A stretch of DNA of 64,000 nt from Agarophyton chilense (taxonomy: Eukaryota > Rhodophyta > Florideophyceae > Gracilariales > Gracilariaceae). Of this stretch, positions 15,301 to 21,480 are shown piece by piece (position 1 is the first letter of the stretch; each line of letters begins with the position of its first letter). Below the pieces are notes generated by a model. It did not search any database, was not told the DNA's origin, and saw only the letters and a program-made list of their open reading frames with translations. A program made the position numbers and the translations under genes. The stretch covers positions 620,001 to 684,000 of the forward strand of contig JARGXX010000073.1 of NCBI GenBank assembly GCA_030374765.1. Reading direction: 5' to 3'.

Positions 15301-16799
15301 GTTCTTCCGCAGAGCAAGATGAGATGCAAAAGCAAGGATCATCATCCATCAGCACCAATCCTCTTCGGCTCTCAGATCCTAAAGATCTCATAAGAGAATG
15401 GGAAGACTATCTTCGAGCAATACGCGACGAGGATGAACGGCTTCCGAAAGAAACTGAAGGACAAAGTCGTGCGGGTTCGTGGCAGTATGAAACAATTGAT
15501 GACAAGAAAGAGGACCACCAACATGCTCTTGGTGCAGCCTGCGAGGAACAGCAGCGTCCTCTTCCAGATGAAGAAGCCCTAGAGATGAACAATAGAAATG
15601 CGGAAGGCCGAGAAACAGAGGCATTTCTAAAGCCCGGGCAGGCCATATCAGGAGAACGCTCGCAAGAGAGCAAACTACATCATGAGCAACTTTCAACGAC
15701 TCCGGACTCAAATGAAAGCCTTCAGAACCCACCTCGAGAAGATATGCTTCAACCTCATCCCGCCAGGGCTGCGGTTAGCGCTGAGCAAGAGTCCAACGCA
15801 GTTGCTTCTTCGAAGCAGATTAGTGGAAGTAATATTAATGTAGTAGGGACAAAAAGCAAATTGGAACCCGATGATTTTGAGAATGGGGAAGATCCGATGT
15901 CTGAAGCCTGTCAAAGAGTCAGATGGAAAATGGAAAGCTTGGACCATGACCAGGCCAAAGAGCTCTGGGGAGCTTTGGAATCCAAAGTTGCGTCACAGGC
16001 CGCCACCCTATGCGAAAAATTACGCTTGGTGCTGGAACCCACGAAAGCATCTCGTATGGCCGGAGGATATCGGACCGGAAAACGTTTAAATATGAGAAGG
16101 GTAATCGAATACGTTGCGTCAGACTTCCGCAAAGATCGAATATGGCTTCGTCGGGTCAAGCCAGACAAAAGATCCTACGATATACTTGTCGCCATCGATG
16201 ATTCCGCTTCAATGGTTGAATCAGAGGCTGGGGCCATGGCGATAGAGTCTCTCACCCTCTTGCTAAGTGCGTTGGCGAAACTGGAGGTGGGAAGGGTCGC
16301 TGTCGCAAGTTTCGGATCAAGTGCTAAGTTGGTCCGGCATTTTGAAGAGCCCTTGCCTATAAGTATTGAATCAGGCGCAAAGCTGTTGCAGAACTTCACT
16401 TTCTCTCAAACCGAAACTAACATCGTTAACCTCTTAAGCTTCATTTATTCGCAAATGGGACTTATGAACAACGAAAGGGCACTTGAAAGTGTTTCCCTTG
16501 CTTTCATAATCTCTGATGGACGGTTGAGTGACAGAGAAGAAGTAAGACGACAACTGAGAAGGCTGAAAGAATCAAACGTTCTTGTTGCTTTCTTCATCTT
16601 GGATCGAAGAGCACTCCAAGAGAACAGTATTTTCAACGTTCAAAGGGTTGAGTATGAGACAAATGGGAAGATGTCGCTGAAACCATACATGCACGACTTT
16701 CCTGTTGATTTCTATGCAGTCGTTCAAAATATGAGATCACTTCCAGGCATTTTGGCTGACGCTCTTCGTCAATGGGTTGAAGTTACTAACTACCAATAG
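396..16799 (+). CDS. MDN1: Midasin, dynein-like AAA+ ATPase of 60S ribosome assembly
   Basis: 5467 residues in one uninterrupted frame, within the family's size range. Midasin (yeast Rea1) removes assembly factors such as the Ytm1 and Rsa4 complexes from pre-60S particles in nucleolus and nucleoplasm. Six AAA+ modules follow a short N-terminal domain. Walker A motifs lie near residues 303 (GPTGCGKTT), 640 (GEAGSGKTS), 1122 (GPTAAGKTS), 1435 (GTTGGGKTT) and 1804 (GPPGSGKSS). The sixth, near 2120, is degenerate (GFGKR instead of GKT/S), and its Walker B reads WIFIQGAEM, so it probably does not hydrolyse ATP. Module 2 carries a long insert with a nuclear-localisation-like PPRKRPR near residue 795. 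A long linker leads to an Asp/Glu-rich tract (about 4530-5170) and a C-terminal MIDAS domain with DDSAS near residue 5267, the metal site that grips substrates. The identification is very safe. Confidence 0.97.
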   Translation: MEIDTPDPQQNNASFSKVWDVFREVIPQVSQFSSEPTTHTLAKAFSRPELTPLHIYRAACHLPERALREVVQILTFEPSDVAPTAARLLSIMRGLPGNLELAILFFQTHVQSFNSFDPRVKTFFSFIIGPLLLSMCDWGPILRNAVGGDCAESKLALSCLYDLKIHEPIEPVTHIHEWDSELEHENAPSFWRELRWASFTRLSSSCVSTTWKSSKHPIDGVVSSLPISYGDVADHYVRIGRNLLPYRSTTSGFSRSKASSGIKSNPDGKVLRPLETVIITQSVRHVIEDISDHLAFGVSFILEGPTGCGKTTILSYLAKETFGIEARRSDISKVPGVTFIQMDNAMVSSDGDSFTSLVGEIVPLPEGGGFTWRPGPIGVAAQRGDWIVFENMSRGEQNMSSALPVLLQLANAQPGDLLDAPGRGEPIRIANGFRCIATRSTSQEHVDNSWQPPGGWQTWKRVHMQGLSVTEKVDLLKTRFSSIQDCMERVVATVDETSSFVERTRGTLMKPPTMREAIRICNRLKAARHSCGTLSVENALRDSYDVLGASCCASYEQGEVLKILSNAWSLSPEIARDVCFKHRPTVLRDQSLVTIGRAMYESKGNKSRQFRPKLAMNGHTSRLLEIALRSLQMQEHVLLVGEAGSGKTSVVQELASLLNQDLVVVNLSRQSDIGDLIGGFKPIEFESAVPALGKRFEHLFCQVMSKEKNIRFLDALQRACSCSRRYERATRLMRGALKAFPTNLKTADQELLREWDSIAKDLANLNVTVTPAETICDARVNTATADDCEEQSEPPRKRPRSSPSHGGNSCEGSSSPTSGITKGKKRLEFSFSEGVLVKAMREGKWILLDEINLAPSELLERLVSVMDRGEVALGNESGSVVSQAPGFFLFGAMNPPTDIGKRYLPDVLRTRFSEIYVGDMTEREDITDLVMARFFRIHGSANQRGFSKNERLLANDISSFYIQSSSLAREKHIEDNMGRPIIFSIRTLSRMLDFAKGVRTYIAGGLNAIRRTLYEGALLAFCSSLPAGSRSRVMHLAKRFILGDEDEKRVSFSQVARTVSMNEDEKRQFKIVEGYPIEIRNTPVNIAEIQTFVVSTAVSSTLKDVCRTLLVGAPPLPVLLQGPTAAGKTSMVAYLACLTGNKLIRINNHEHTDLSEYIGGYVATESGSLEFSEGPLVKAARRGDWVMLDELNLAPPDVLESLNRLLDDNREIFIPETGETVKAASGFRLFATQNPPGLYGGRKELSKAFLSRFVEIRVEELPDKDLLFILEKRSGIPQSFTRKMVAVMRELQVKRKCSGLFSGREGFVTARDLFRWASRHPRSKMELAIHGFFLLGERCRLPSEREIVRNVVIKHTEVLPEVLSDQSLYSLGAGLKPSNTPDDSLLHSLQLLSLTCNHLKKSLLGTGIALTPTTRRMLTLVVHGMANNEPILLVGTTGGGKTTTCSAVCDAMSQKLLTVNCHRHTESSDLLGGFRPVRSRSSNKGVFEWCDGPLVQAMRQGCSFLIDEINMAEDAVIERLNSVLEPHRTLLLSERGAISNVDNSQVEPEQVQGHSNFRILATMNPGGDYGKRELSPALRNRFTEVWIPRPDRLDDFVPIVESRLQNLLRRTSNAEGEDVTKIVLQFLEQSLRVQPTEKAFSSIGLEQKAGMSFHVSLRDLSTWCDFIVSAVNNCKIDPVEALMHGSRVVFLDGLSVGATNEEVRAEESRIWYYLLSLTSPEMMERLKKCRYDTVPEIDFKVNTSSEKYSVKVGRFLLHRNTKTEIACPDRHPTRFCFKAPGTTRNIARLTRALAVTSRPILLEGPPGSGKSSLISALADLSGNQFIRINLSESTEMSDLIGMDAPDPVKGSFRFQEGPLLTAMKRGSWILLDELNLASQSVLEGLNSVLDHRRVIFVPETNEAVPAHKFFRVFGAQNPVHGGGGRRGLPQSFLNRFTRVIVDAPSSEDILCIIKSVYNMIPENVSKNIVRTLALMKENDSFRYESFTDYGLRDALRWCDVMCRTIQSSDAGRILFHSKEYLRMSFDVAVLQGLREGKSHEVAEAIFEKIYGFEWRGGTRAPSLKAAGASYRIGFGVLHQLSDYYCIRNLEPLSGILNIMQLRALQAMAIGIEARWPIVLLSGANVSADGFGKRMVQFLGMSCGKKITTFHGSSLVDAETLVGGYSQRGGAQCILQIIGIAHELLRIMIRSCARSDQTVFGKDKRADLVGKAQERFLRMCVIHSEGTDQHSSPWRSHGVLQLHQLEEFASEAEDFLQSARLLLQDIESTGNALESMASYSNEVRRMASQQTFRSPFIFEWKKSKLVKAIERGDWIFIQGAEMCPPAVLDRLNPLFERPPVSPEDLNSSFRVQQRGRVLLAEAPSKESGSPIYMSPHPDFQIFFAVSGRCSFTETQGLSRPLLDRSLRICLDNRLSEKQVVTRDDTNTLRPNAGLLGMHPELSGPIHMEMLTDRAEMVKDTKSSLLFETRLPISKTSADFVLHPELFCLDIDLCIFNLITRERKRITENATKLILLSSESILNDMTCSSRGCTSKGAAKFTKAYEHELSSAVSEAIMLASASESDMSLRTSYMERNANMFSIARSKHKNTFENVAGKLLSIRFSVGDKSSLSCSLDPLYAMDRIPMEIMSFETNVSLKKKCWQRAIFLRGQILAFHRFEEVWKNASLISRPRSVLAQTRLKWQIHSAATTGSDADTGFDVMCFELLASAASNLELTRRTLMEANGWEHPFEVEVYEIYDKLSKICEIMVRDETHTTRLWALLHSISRVGEKLCRVTNIDLLGFSVLRRLVPQILNIDVSIKWLTSSPNLAFMPRSRLAQMAEKRFRNVFGSPMSHEVTPNDVDVIVRGISTLSSRIIDDNTEIINKMTNLADSLEPRLDSSQASDWNRALSLFRSIVRVLTVTSMQDCFASLLDDSRGFSHGSAFSTSMAIKSLWDMMRCTPLFSLESLVAIKRFSWLLESPHIGINGNDLETKYDSNEQDLFLLAILWEIDGRNELISYRDPAGVTEDSSPFEAVIDYLRVPQRYLFWNLRAVYHQAAVTSGLFAHNSSLCDITTDSSLNVLLLATISALRHARSESKASEVHQRILNGNIKDRMAHFMSLVENFDCDKDGSSSSQVGTQKDELIIYYTVTAFKSSSTVERNNFENFRSRGVAWIAIGVHRLNAYFHILHGTKANDPSKFAEERAILSLETKIKLEARKKAYSLLQKNRLGGDEFLSSKPAQTFSHQLQVEEENLRECTSSYVYRNPDDADFESYMRLVEAAKSNIVDIIKRSSFIQRAKHFKRSQLLRLVPEALHLTHICKAMGERLALHGDHFHFRDLSLRLRLGIQEIHHGLQWLLRVTEITDLCENPASSKRIRVLSDLCLLPRASFKGSFKLPDAFSQCAEIAPSGKVLMTIAQFLVENDSFESNNTATHLSEFFSRIVKVWKISVVQSETEAMKRNSLHVIRQSSQQNELESMSFIEVSEDQEIEDFISIFNPVRDEVEDELLGLQPEYDSCSFEQRMKDDTNPDARENIPEINSSDFWNLHQSIFPGKECPSLMQRGPSIEPDADTLLSFASDISALIPEGAGPALGTIVVNGVWGFLCSQSVTRNLGGHQSLVEKENWDSNQGHHYNFYKDSNVQEVQRASGALFILKAYIENIQRIFFKENGNHPVLEGISTAIDRVARVSTTQTPLSVVVIGLENILRKADEWNRLFASRDTKLNAELIAVSRLVSRWRGIEMASWPLLLADRKRRFEAQAEKWTLLLYDAIINESLSSDKAEDEKVKILLSTVDQFLRSSPSGEFCRRLAIVLSISHHLLSLDDHRTGLAEHIGRGLRGVCRFYQLFADHLEKQLSQQYEAVLKELREFTSIVSYNPREEVGSAVKMAKGNDKNLDYFRLKALSEKTRRRIHKLCLKVDTTLRVPFYKHMSDFTAALGFSDPEMFCCPPTDESSLPHMSDCVSVLKTSSGHAFFSKTEMVSKSDNVISLPALTKLLARFDTLRARLVNYGREILNTRQTKRDSITDFSPKLRKVIRLRVGKLRELKLGNDVQPKRRALIELLKGLFKAGLSPFEKPHTNLTLDLLSTGDPSSCEMYNKIANNLYFSGVHQYQALRTVSDSSTRNNDISPEEAIRMRAFCRDMLEKAAIERKELNRCSVIALWLSKMAHSSVNTNENILVPNNGSATQFARLRETLLRLRKVKATLRQVSNIMKEAQKSVSRSVDLVKGERGLDKMLAFCGKMGENSLQELQAVLNSCCDMLGNEPTAVALMDLDDDQHQDLKYFDGRFQRWCDGIHAYLLRLSESLKNWLSRAQAISKHNIVTELLSPLRSLVEVDIGENVEESLPLSSGKSSSAAVGSELYGSLCTNAEQLVETMLISSQKAMAWNGMRERTRNSDERELSRHADETDLFITGALKKGHDRTVSLSDYLLLSRIKVQFETNAQTLKRLLPQRRLLSLQGTRELIGMQKALGLILKEYLDSMLLPSIEKARLLHRENLSLLRTLTSLFVGVCADGFCRPTLQEESNGMMETELKSGTGFGDVGDGDLSGAQNVSDAVEDEEQLLGLQEEGNKEQQNENESNGEDNGFEMTTDFDGDLHDTDNKHEHDMEGNGDAEKKMGQEHGTGENILNEKLWDSESENNNEHESELDSKHNEKGNKSPSNAIPGEWAVGDRKDENHLNNIQEQNGNEGESVPDVSMVDETKEPAHEESDEPDNLEAEASLPKEHGINQESRDTEENSERSEGQLEDLAEQQQEGCREKKHTMADVPNVEVAQGHELDPNQREGDHQDVDDVEPDGGSPMVGVDDEPEVHEFGKLDEDYSGDFPENCELSDPEGVHGENENIEPADQSSEPVEEDHSSYPKNAAEEETMENSSVPANLQDGEDRQNLELEHDTNELDGSEFNMKQQTSEVESHAKHMLPGLSTTGQADKNMRDDSEPFANQGQGTLSFGNDKNEMDAQENDGRSYDFKSGSGAQKNAENGTGRDSQLRSSAEQDEMQKQGSSSISTNPLRLSDPKDLIREWEDYLRAIRDEDERLPKETEGQSRAGSWQYETIDDKKEDHQHALGAACEEQQRPLPDEEALEMNNRNAEGRETEAFLKPGQAISGERSQESKLHHEQLSTTPDSNESLQNPPREDMLQPHPARAAVSAEQESNAVASSKQISGSNINVVGTKSKLEPDDFENGEDPMSEACQRVRWKMESLDHDQAKELWGALESKVASQAATLCEKLRLVLEPTKASRMAGGYRTGKRLNMRRVIEYVASDFRKDRIWLRRVKPDKRSYDILVAIDDSASMVESEAGAMAIESLTLLLSALAKLEVGRVAVASFGSSAKLVRHFEEPLPISIESGAKLLQNFTFSQTETNIVNLLSFIYSQMGLMNNERALESVSLAFIISDGRLSDREEVRRQLRRLKESNVLVAFFILDRRALQENSIFNVQRVEYETNGKMSLKPYMHDFPVDFYAVVQNMRSLPGILADALRQWVEVTNYQ

Positions 16800-17224
16800 C
16801 AATCAATGTACATATTTCCATTCTATTAGATACAATAGTAAATCTTTCTTACCTCACATGGCGTTCAATGGGTATAATGCAATGATGCCGAGTGTAAGAT
16901 AGGAGCTGGGGCCCGGCTCCTCTAATACCATCCCATGTCTTACTCCGCCTCCGAATTAGGAAACAAGTGATTCAACGAAGTAGGAAATGTATTCGTTTCG
17001 GGAAAAGGTTCCCCAGCGTGAAATCAACAAATCTAGGAATCCATGAGTTGTCTATCACCCAGGGCAAAAGTGACTCCGAGGTTTCCCTTGATGGCCACTT
17101 CGACTGTCAAACTTTTATATTTATCACCTGAGTTCACTTTCCAGTTCTTTACGGCACTGGGGCTTTGAGTTCAATTTACTCTGGATCTTTCTTGTTTCAA
17201 AAGTGTCAGAACAACACGGGAAAG
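16800..17224. other. Intergenic region with a GC-rich hairpin
   Basis: No gene is seen between midasin and the next forward gene. A near-perfect 21-base hairpin lies at 16901-16921 (arms AGGAGC and GCTCCT, with GGG/CCC inside), about 100 bp past the midasin stop codon. It could mark the midasin 3' end or be a small structured element; nothing in the sequence decides this. Confidence 0.4.
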
Positions 17225-18589
17225 ATGCAAACTCCTCAGAGCATTGGACATGACAAAGAGAATTACATTCCCGGGAGCTCGAAAAGATGGAATCGAAAAA
17301 ATCGCATCTCCTCCAGGCGACCAAACTCAAGAGTTTTACTGCAAGAAAAGTGGGACAGGCTAAATCCATTTCAGAAGCTTCCTGTACAACAGTTCGGTGA
17401 GCAGAGTCGCCATTACCAGAATACATCGAATCAGAGAGAAGGTTCTCGAAGGATATCTATCCCGAGTAGCTCAAGGCTTGGGCCTGTTTTGAAGAGTTCA
17501 TGTGAGAAGAGTAATAGGTCTTCCGTGGAAGAATGCGAACCACTTGGACCACAAGGACCACCACCAGCCTTCCGTCGACCCCTGGAACAAGCAAAACCTG
17601 AATCAGACAGGAAAAATAATATCCAGGTCGTTATAAAGGAATTGAAATCCAAAGTTCGTGTAAGAACGAGAGAGGATGACGCCATTCAAGCGAAAGGCGC
17701 TGAGCCTTCCGTCTTTGTTCAACTCTCTAGAGATCCTCAGCTTGTCGATTTATTTCCTGCCGAGCGCCCTAAGAAAGTCGCAGAATATCCGATTCTCAAG
17801 TCTAAAGAGCCTCGTGAACCATTCTCCTCAGGGATATCAATTGAAGTCTTTGAACCCCCTGCTGCCGCACTTGCTACGGTGGCTAGAACTTTCCGAAACA
17901 AGAGCCCCACGTCGCGGAAGTTTCAATCCGTCCAAGCAAGGGGTCGTGGTGGATTGCTGGGACTTGGAAAAGGAACGCAGAATGGAACCAGATTAGCTGC
18001 TTTCCTTCAAGGTATTGCGAAAGACCGACAAGGATCCCCTGATAGTGGAGCTGGAAAACGTTCTCGAATTCAGCCTGGCAGAAGAGGTTTGCAAGGCGTA
18101 CTGAGGAAAGCCAGATCATATGATTCGGACCCCAATTCAAAATCATCACCACGTTGTCGCAACTCTTGTAGATGTTGCAGTGATGGAATTCCAAATCGCA
18201 TCAATCTTCTGTGGCTGGAGAAATCCTTGCGGAAGTCAGAGGTGATGTTAGCGGAGCTGAAAGAGAGACTCTTTAAGGATCGTCAAGAGTTCTCTCGACA
18301 AATTGCTAGTCTTAAAATGGCCAGTGCTGTCATCAAACGCACACAAGAGATGCATTATCGCAATGCCTTAGATGAATTCAAAGAGAACAACAGGGTTATC
18401 GGCAATGCAGAGTCTCACTTTGGATACGTGACTTCGTCAATGCACAGGAGAAGGTCTTGTTTTGGGTCGGACGTCACGACGGTAATCTTGCGACTGTTGG
18501 GAGATAACACCATCTCATTTCTGCTCAAGATGGTTCGAGCCACCACAACTATTTACTCCTACTTTTTTCCGAGAAACAACCAAGGTTGA
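17225..18589 (+). CDS. Unknown basic protein with N-terminal KEN box and C-terminal coiled coil
   Basis: I do not recognise the family. The first ATG is at 17225; the frame is open a little further upstream but without an ATG. The protein would have 454 residues, mostly basic, Ser/Arg/Pro-rich and probably disordered. It has a KEN tripeptide at residues 11-13 (DKENYIPG), the classic signal for destruction by the anaphase-promoting complex. A charged helical stretch (about residues 340-400, LEKSLRKSEVMLAELKERL and onward) looks like a coiled coil. RxxL sequences could serve as D-boxes. The last 35 residues look non-coding in style. An intron at 18482-18691 (GTAATC...CTCAG, phase 0) would replace them with a short different end. 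Inferred role: a cell-cycle-regulated structural or spindle/chromatin protein, weakly supported. Confidence 0.6.
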   Translation: MQTPQSIGHDKENYIPGSSKRWNRKNRISSRRPNSRVLLQEKWDRLNPFQKLPVQQFGEQSRHYQNTSNQREGSRRISIPSSSRLGPVLKSSCEKSNRSSVEECEPLGPQGPPPAFRRPLEQAKPESDRKNNIQVVIKELKSKVRVRTREDDAIQAKGAEPSVFVQLSRDPQLVDLFPAERPKKVAEYPILKSKEPREPFSSGISIEVFEPPAAALATVARTFRNKSPTSRKFQSVQARGRGGLLGLGKGTQNGTRLAAFLQGIAKDRQGSPDSGAGKRSRIQPGRRGLQGVLRKARSYDSDPNSKSSPRCRNSCRCCSDGIPNRINLLWLEKSLRKSEVMLAELKERLFKDRQEFSRQIASLKMASAVIKRTQEMHYRNALDEFKENNRVIGNAESHFGYVTSSMHRRRSCFGSDVTTVILRLLGDNTISFLLKMVRATTTIYSYFFPRNNQG

Positions 18590-18957
18590 CCACGATTGTT
18601 TTGAAGCATATTCATGCATGCGTATGTACCGAAGCCGTTTATTTTGGTTTTCTGGCTAGCTCACAAGAATTGCTATCAATCTTATCCTCAGATAGAAACG
18701 GAGATAGTGCTGGTGCGCTGTGGAGACCATTGAAAAGTGCAACATCCAGCCACAGAATCGGAATTGGAATTCCGCAACGTTGCAACAACCTTGTCCAATA
18801 TTTATCTAGCTCAAAACTGGTAGTGCACGTTCAACACCAAGTGCGAGGCCTACAGCAGACTAGAGACATGCTTAGATAAACGACCACTTACTAAATCGTG
18901 ACTCGTACTGCATTTGACGGCAGACGGCACTTTGTTCACTCTCTTTTACAATTGAAG
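18590..18957. other. Intergenic region, possible 3' exon of the KEN-box gene
   Basis: A forward frame remains open from 18586 to 18879 and reads plausibly after a CTCAG acceptor at 18687-18691, but it has no ATG in a convincing place. It may be a downstream exon of the KEN-box gene, or merely 3' sequence shared with the convergent UFC1 gene. No other feature is seen. Confidence 0.25.
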
Positions 18958-19606
18958 TTACTTCTTGAAACTGTCAATTACGCCTCTACCAACCAAGTCT
19001 GGAATCTCGGCAGCTAGCCATGGTCCCAACTACAACCAAGTGACGGAACATGAACGCATTTTTGTTAGAGATTGTACCTGTCGCGAGCGAAAAAAAAACA
19101 AGCGAGTACAAACTTACCGAGAGTGCAAGGGAATGGGCAATACCAAATCGGGGAACGTTTTTCGACCATAAAGGCTGAAAATGAATTGTCTGACATATTT
19201 TCCCGCCACGATACATCTTTGAAGTCAATCCTTCAAGTTGTGGAAGTTTAAGCTCCGGGGCTGAAGCAGGGTATGTAACAGGAATTTCAAACTCAAGGTC
19301 AAATTCGTAGCGTATTTGCTCGTAGTAGTACCAGCATTTTCCGGACCATCTCGTCCCTGTTTTGTTACATTCGATTTGGAACCAGTCTTTATCTTGTTCC
19401 TTATTAATTTTCACGTACTTTATAGAGTATTGATGAAGTCAGATAAACAAGAATGAATGCAGAAGAGTAAAATGCTTAAAAAGTACCTGTATGAGAGCTG
19501 TCAATTCTTCCTTCAATCTCGCTGTCCATGCGTCTTTATCTCGAGGGGACGCACGAACGCTGAGCAGGGGAAGCTTATTTACGGTATTCTTCGTCCCCTC
19601 ATCCAT
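18958..19606 (-). CDS. UFC1: UFM1-conjugating (E2) enzyme, three exons
   Basis: The spliced product is the complement of 19487-19606, 19118-19417 and 18958-19029, giving 163 residues against about 167 in the human enzyme. Introns are GT-AG: 19418-19486 (GTACTT...AAAG) and 19030-19117 (GTAAGT...GTAG), both phase 0. UFC1 takes activated UFM1 from UBA5 and passes it on with the UFL1 ligase, mainly in ER and ribosome quality control. Family hallmarks are all present: [15 protein letters not shown] near the start, DWF and GTRWSGKCW in the centre, TYPASAPEL, then MYRGGKIC with the catalytic cysteine at residue 115. The last exon gives [18 protein letters not shown], which matches the family C-terminus and confirms the splicing. 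The gene is divergent from MPBQ/MSBQ methyltransferase. Confidence 0.96.
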
Positions 19607-20193
19607 TGAAGATAATTCAGTACGGTTCAAAACACAAATATGTCTAGAAATCAATGACTAAGGTTCACGAAGACGATTACGATGGTTGCGTGGCATTGTT
19701 AAAGTTGATGCTGCGGTGGGCGTGTTGATGGGCATGCCTGTCAAGAACGAAATGATTGTTTCGTTTGCGCCTTGCTGGTCCCGAGAAGACTAGTAAGGAT
19801 ATCGAGGGGTTGAAGGCTACCAAGGGCAACCCTTTCACAGGTTTAACCCGTGGCGAGGGGGAGATCGAGCACTTGCCTTTCAGAAAAAAGATCAAAAACT
19901 GCACATGGGCTCGAGGCTATTTGGCCACTTGCACGCAATTTATTGGTGGTGGCAGATGACATGCACCCCACACCAGTCGTTGCGCTCCCCAAACGGAGAG
20001 CGCATCAGCCATTGAATGTGTTGTAGAGTCGTTTCATTCTCCTTCTCCAACCGCAAATACTCAGTACAGCGATACTTCACCATAACACGCAGAATTAAGT
20101 GCTTGCTGCTCGTTGTGCATTTCCATTAGGCCACACCTACCCACCAGGTTCTTGTGCTTTTTGCTAAACAATAGAGCACTCACCTGAGGAACA
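19607..20193. promoter_or_regulatory. Divergent promoter region of UFC1 and MPBQ/MSBQ methyltransferase
   Basis: A 587-bp gap between two start codons pointing away from each other. No open frame here looks real. I see no TGACGTG or CACGTG element like those upstream of many other genes in the window. Nothing else specific can be assigned. Confidence 0.4.
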
Positions 20194-21219
20194 ATGACAC
20201 ACCATGCGTTTATCGCGCCAGTGAGCTTTTCCAGCTTGGGAGCTTCACGAACTTCCTCCTTTTCACCACGCTTCACTCCGCAGTTAGCACAAGTTGCACC
20301 GGTTCGATCACAAAGATGTAAACTTTCAATGACCGTTGCTTCTGAAGGCGGAGAAGGCCCAAAACGACGAGGAAGAGGACTTATTCAGCACAAGCGAGAG
20401 GCGTTTTGGTTCTATCGGTTCCTGTCCATTGTGTATGATACCATCGTCAACCCTTTTCACTGGACGAAGGAAATGCGCGACCGCTCTCTCAGTCAAGCAC
20501 AGCTTGAATGCCCTGGTCGTGATCTTAAGACCGTGGATGTCGGGGGTGGTACAGGTTTCTGCACGGAGGGCGTTGCGAAATATATTGATACGAAGCATAT
20601 AACATTGTTGGATCAGAGTCCTCATCAAATGGCAAAGGCGAAGGCTAAGAAAACATTGGAAGGCGTCACGTTCGTAGAAGGAGATGCCGAAAACCTGCCA
20701 TTCAGCAGTGGAGAATATGATAGATACACATCGGCAGGCTCTATCGAATACTGGCCGGAACCGCAGCGAGGTATTGCTGAGGCATATCGCGTGTTGAAGC
20801 CGGGCGGAGTAGCTACTCTCATTGGTCCAGTGCGTGCCACAAACTGGTTCTCGAGATTCTGGTGCGACCTTTGGATGTTGTTTCCCATGGAGTCGGAATA
20901 CCGTGAATGGTTCAATGCAGCTGGTTTCAAGGACTTGAAAATTTCCTATATTGGTCCGGAAGCATATAAGGGCGTCCGTCAGCATGGTCTAATCATGGGC
21001 CTCACGATCACCGGTACCAAACCCACTAACGGACCCATGGAAAGCCCTGTGAAGCTTGGCGACATGCTTGAATCTAGAAAACGAGAATTATCTTTGACTG
21101 ATCGGCTCCTTTTCCTTCCAAAGTGGGTTTTCGGTGTCTTAGCCGGAGGCTACTATTTCATTCTTCCGTTTCTAATTATCCTCTATGCTGCGCTGTTCAT
21201 TCATCGAAAGGATGAATAA
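20194..21219 (+). CDS. VTE3: MPBQ/MSBQ methyltransferase, plastid-targeted
   Basis: 341 residues. The plant and algal enzyme (VTE3/APG1) uses S-adenosylmethionine to methylate 2-methyl-6-phytyl- and solanesyl-benzoquinol, intermediates of tocopherol and plastoquinone, at the plastid inner envelope. The N-terminal 45 or so residues are Ser/Arg-rich with few acids, like a transit peptide, and begin MTHHAFIAPV with Phe at position 6. The SAM-binding motif VDVGGGTGF lies at about 114-122, followed by the acidic LLDQSP strand and GDAENLPF. A hydrophobic segment at about 313-333 near the C-terminus matches the envelope anchor of the plant enzyme. VTE3 is the plant name; the match is to the eukaryotic/archaeal-type enzyme rather than the cyanobacterial one. 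It converges on ATE1. Confidence 0.93.
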   Translation: MTHHAFIAPVSFSSLGASRTSSFSPRFTPQLAQVAPVRSQRCKLSMTVASEGGEGPKRRGRGLIQHKREAFWFYRFLSIVYDTIVNPFHWTKEMRDRSLSQAQLECPGRDLKTVDVGGGTGFCTEGVAKYIDTKHITLLDQSPHQMAKAKAKKTLEGVTFVEGDAENLPFSSGEYDRYTSAGSIEYWPEPQRGIAEAYRVLKPGGVATLIGPVRATNWFSRFWCDLWMLFPMESEYREWFNAAGFKDLKISYIGPEAYKGVRQHGLIMGLTITGTKPTNGPMESPVKLGDMLESRKRELSLTDRLLFLPKWVFGVLAGGYYFILPFLIILYAALFIHRKDE

Positions 21220-21480
21220 AAGTGCAAAGACCGTTGCATTTGGTGCGTGGGCACAGCACAATCCTTGCAAAAACATATCATCTTCTTTTCTCTGCTCCAG
21301 TGTCGTAGAAGGCCAAGACGTGAAACGCATTGGCTTCCTAATCCGAATCCTGAGAAAAGGTTACGCTTGGCAAATTGCCTACACGAGGTGATGAGCGCAG
21401 ACTGCCAGTCAACTGAACTTTTGTCATCTTGCAGACCGCATCTTAAAACTTTTGTTAAAAGAAAAACTGTTTGTCTCAAA
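21220..21480. other. Short convergent 3' region
   Basis: 261 bp between the stop codons of MPBQ/MSBQ methyltransferase (+) and ATE1 (-). No gene, repeat or obvious polyadenylation motif is recognised; the two transcripts probably share or nearly share this 3' sequence. Confidence 0.4.

Noticed and set aside
20326-20985. 219-codon reverse frame opposite MPBQ/MSBQ methyltransferase
   Set aside because: Shadow of the methyltransferase domain, without recognisable motifs.
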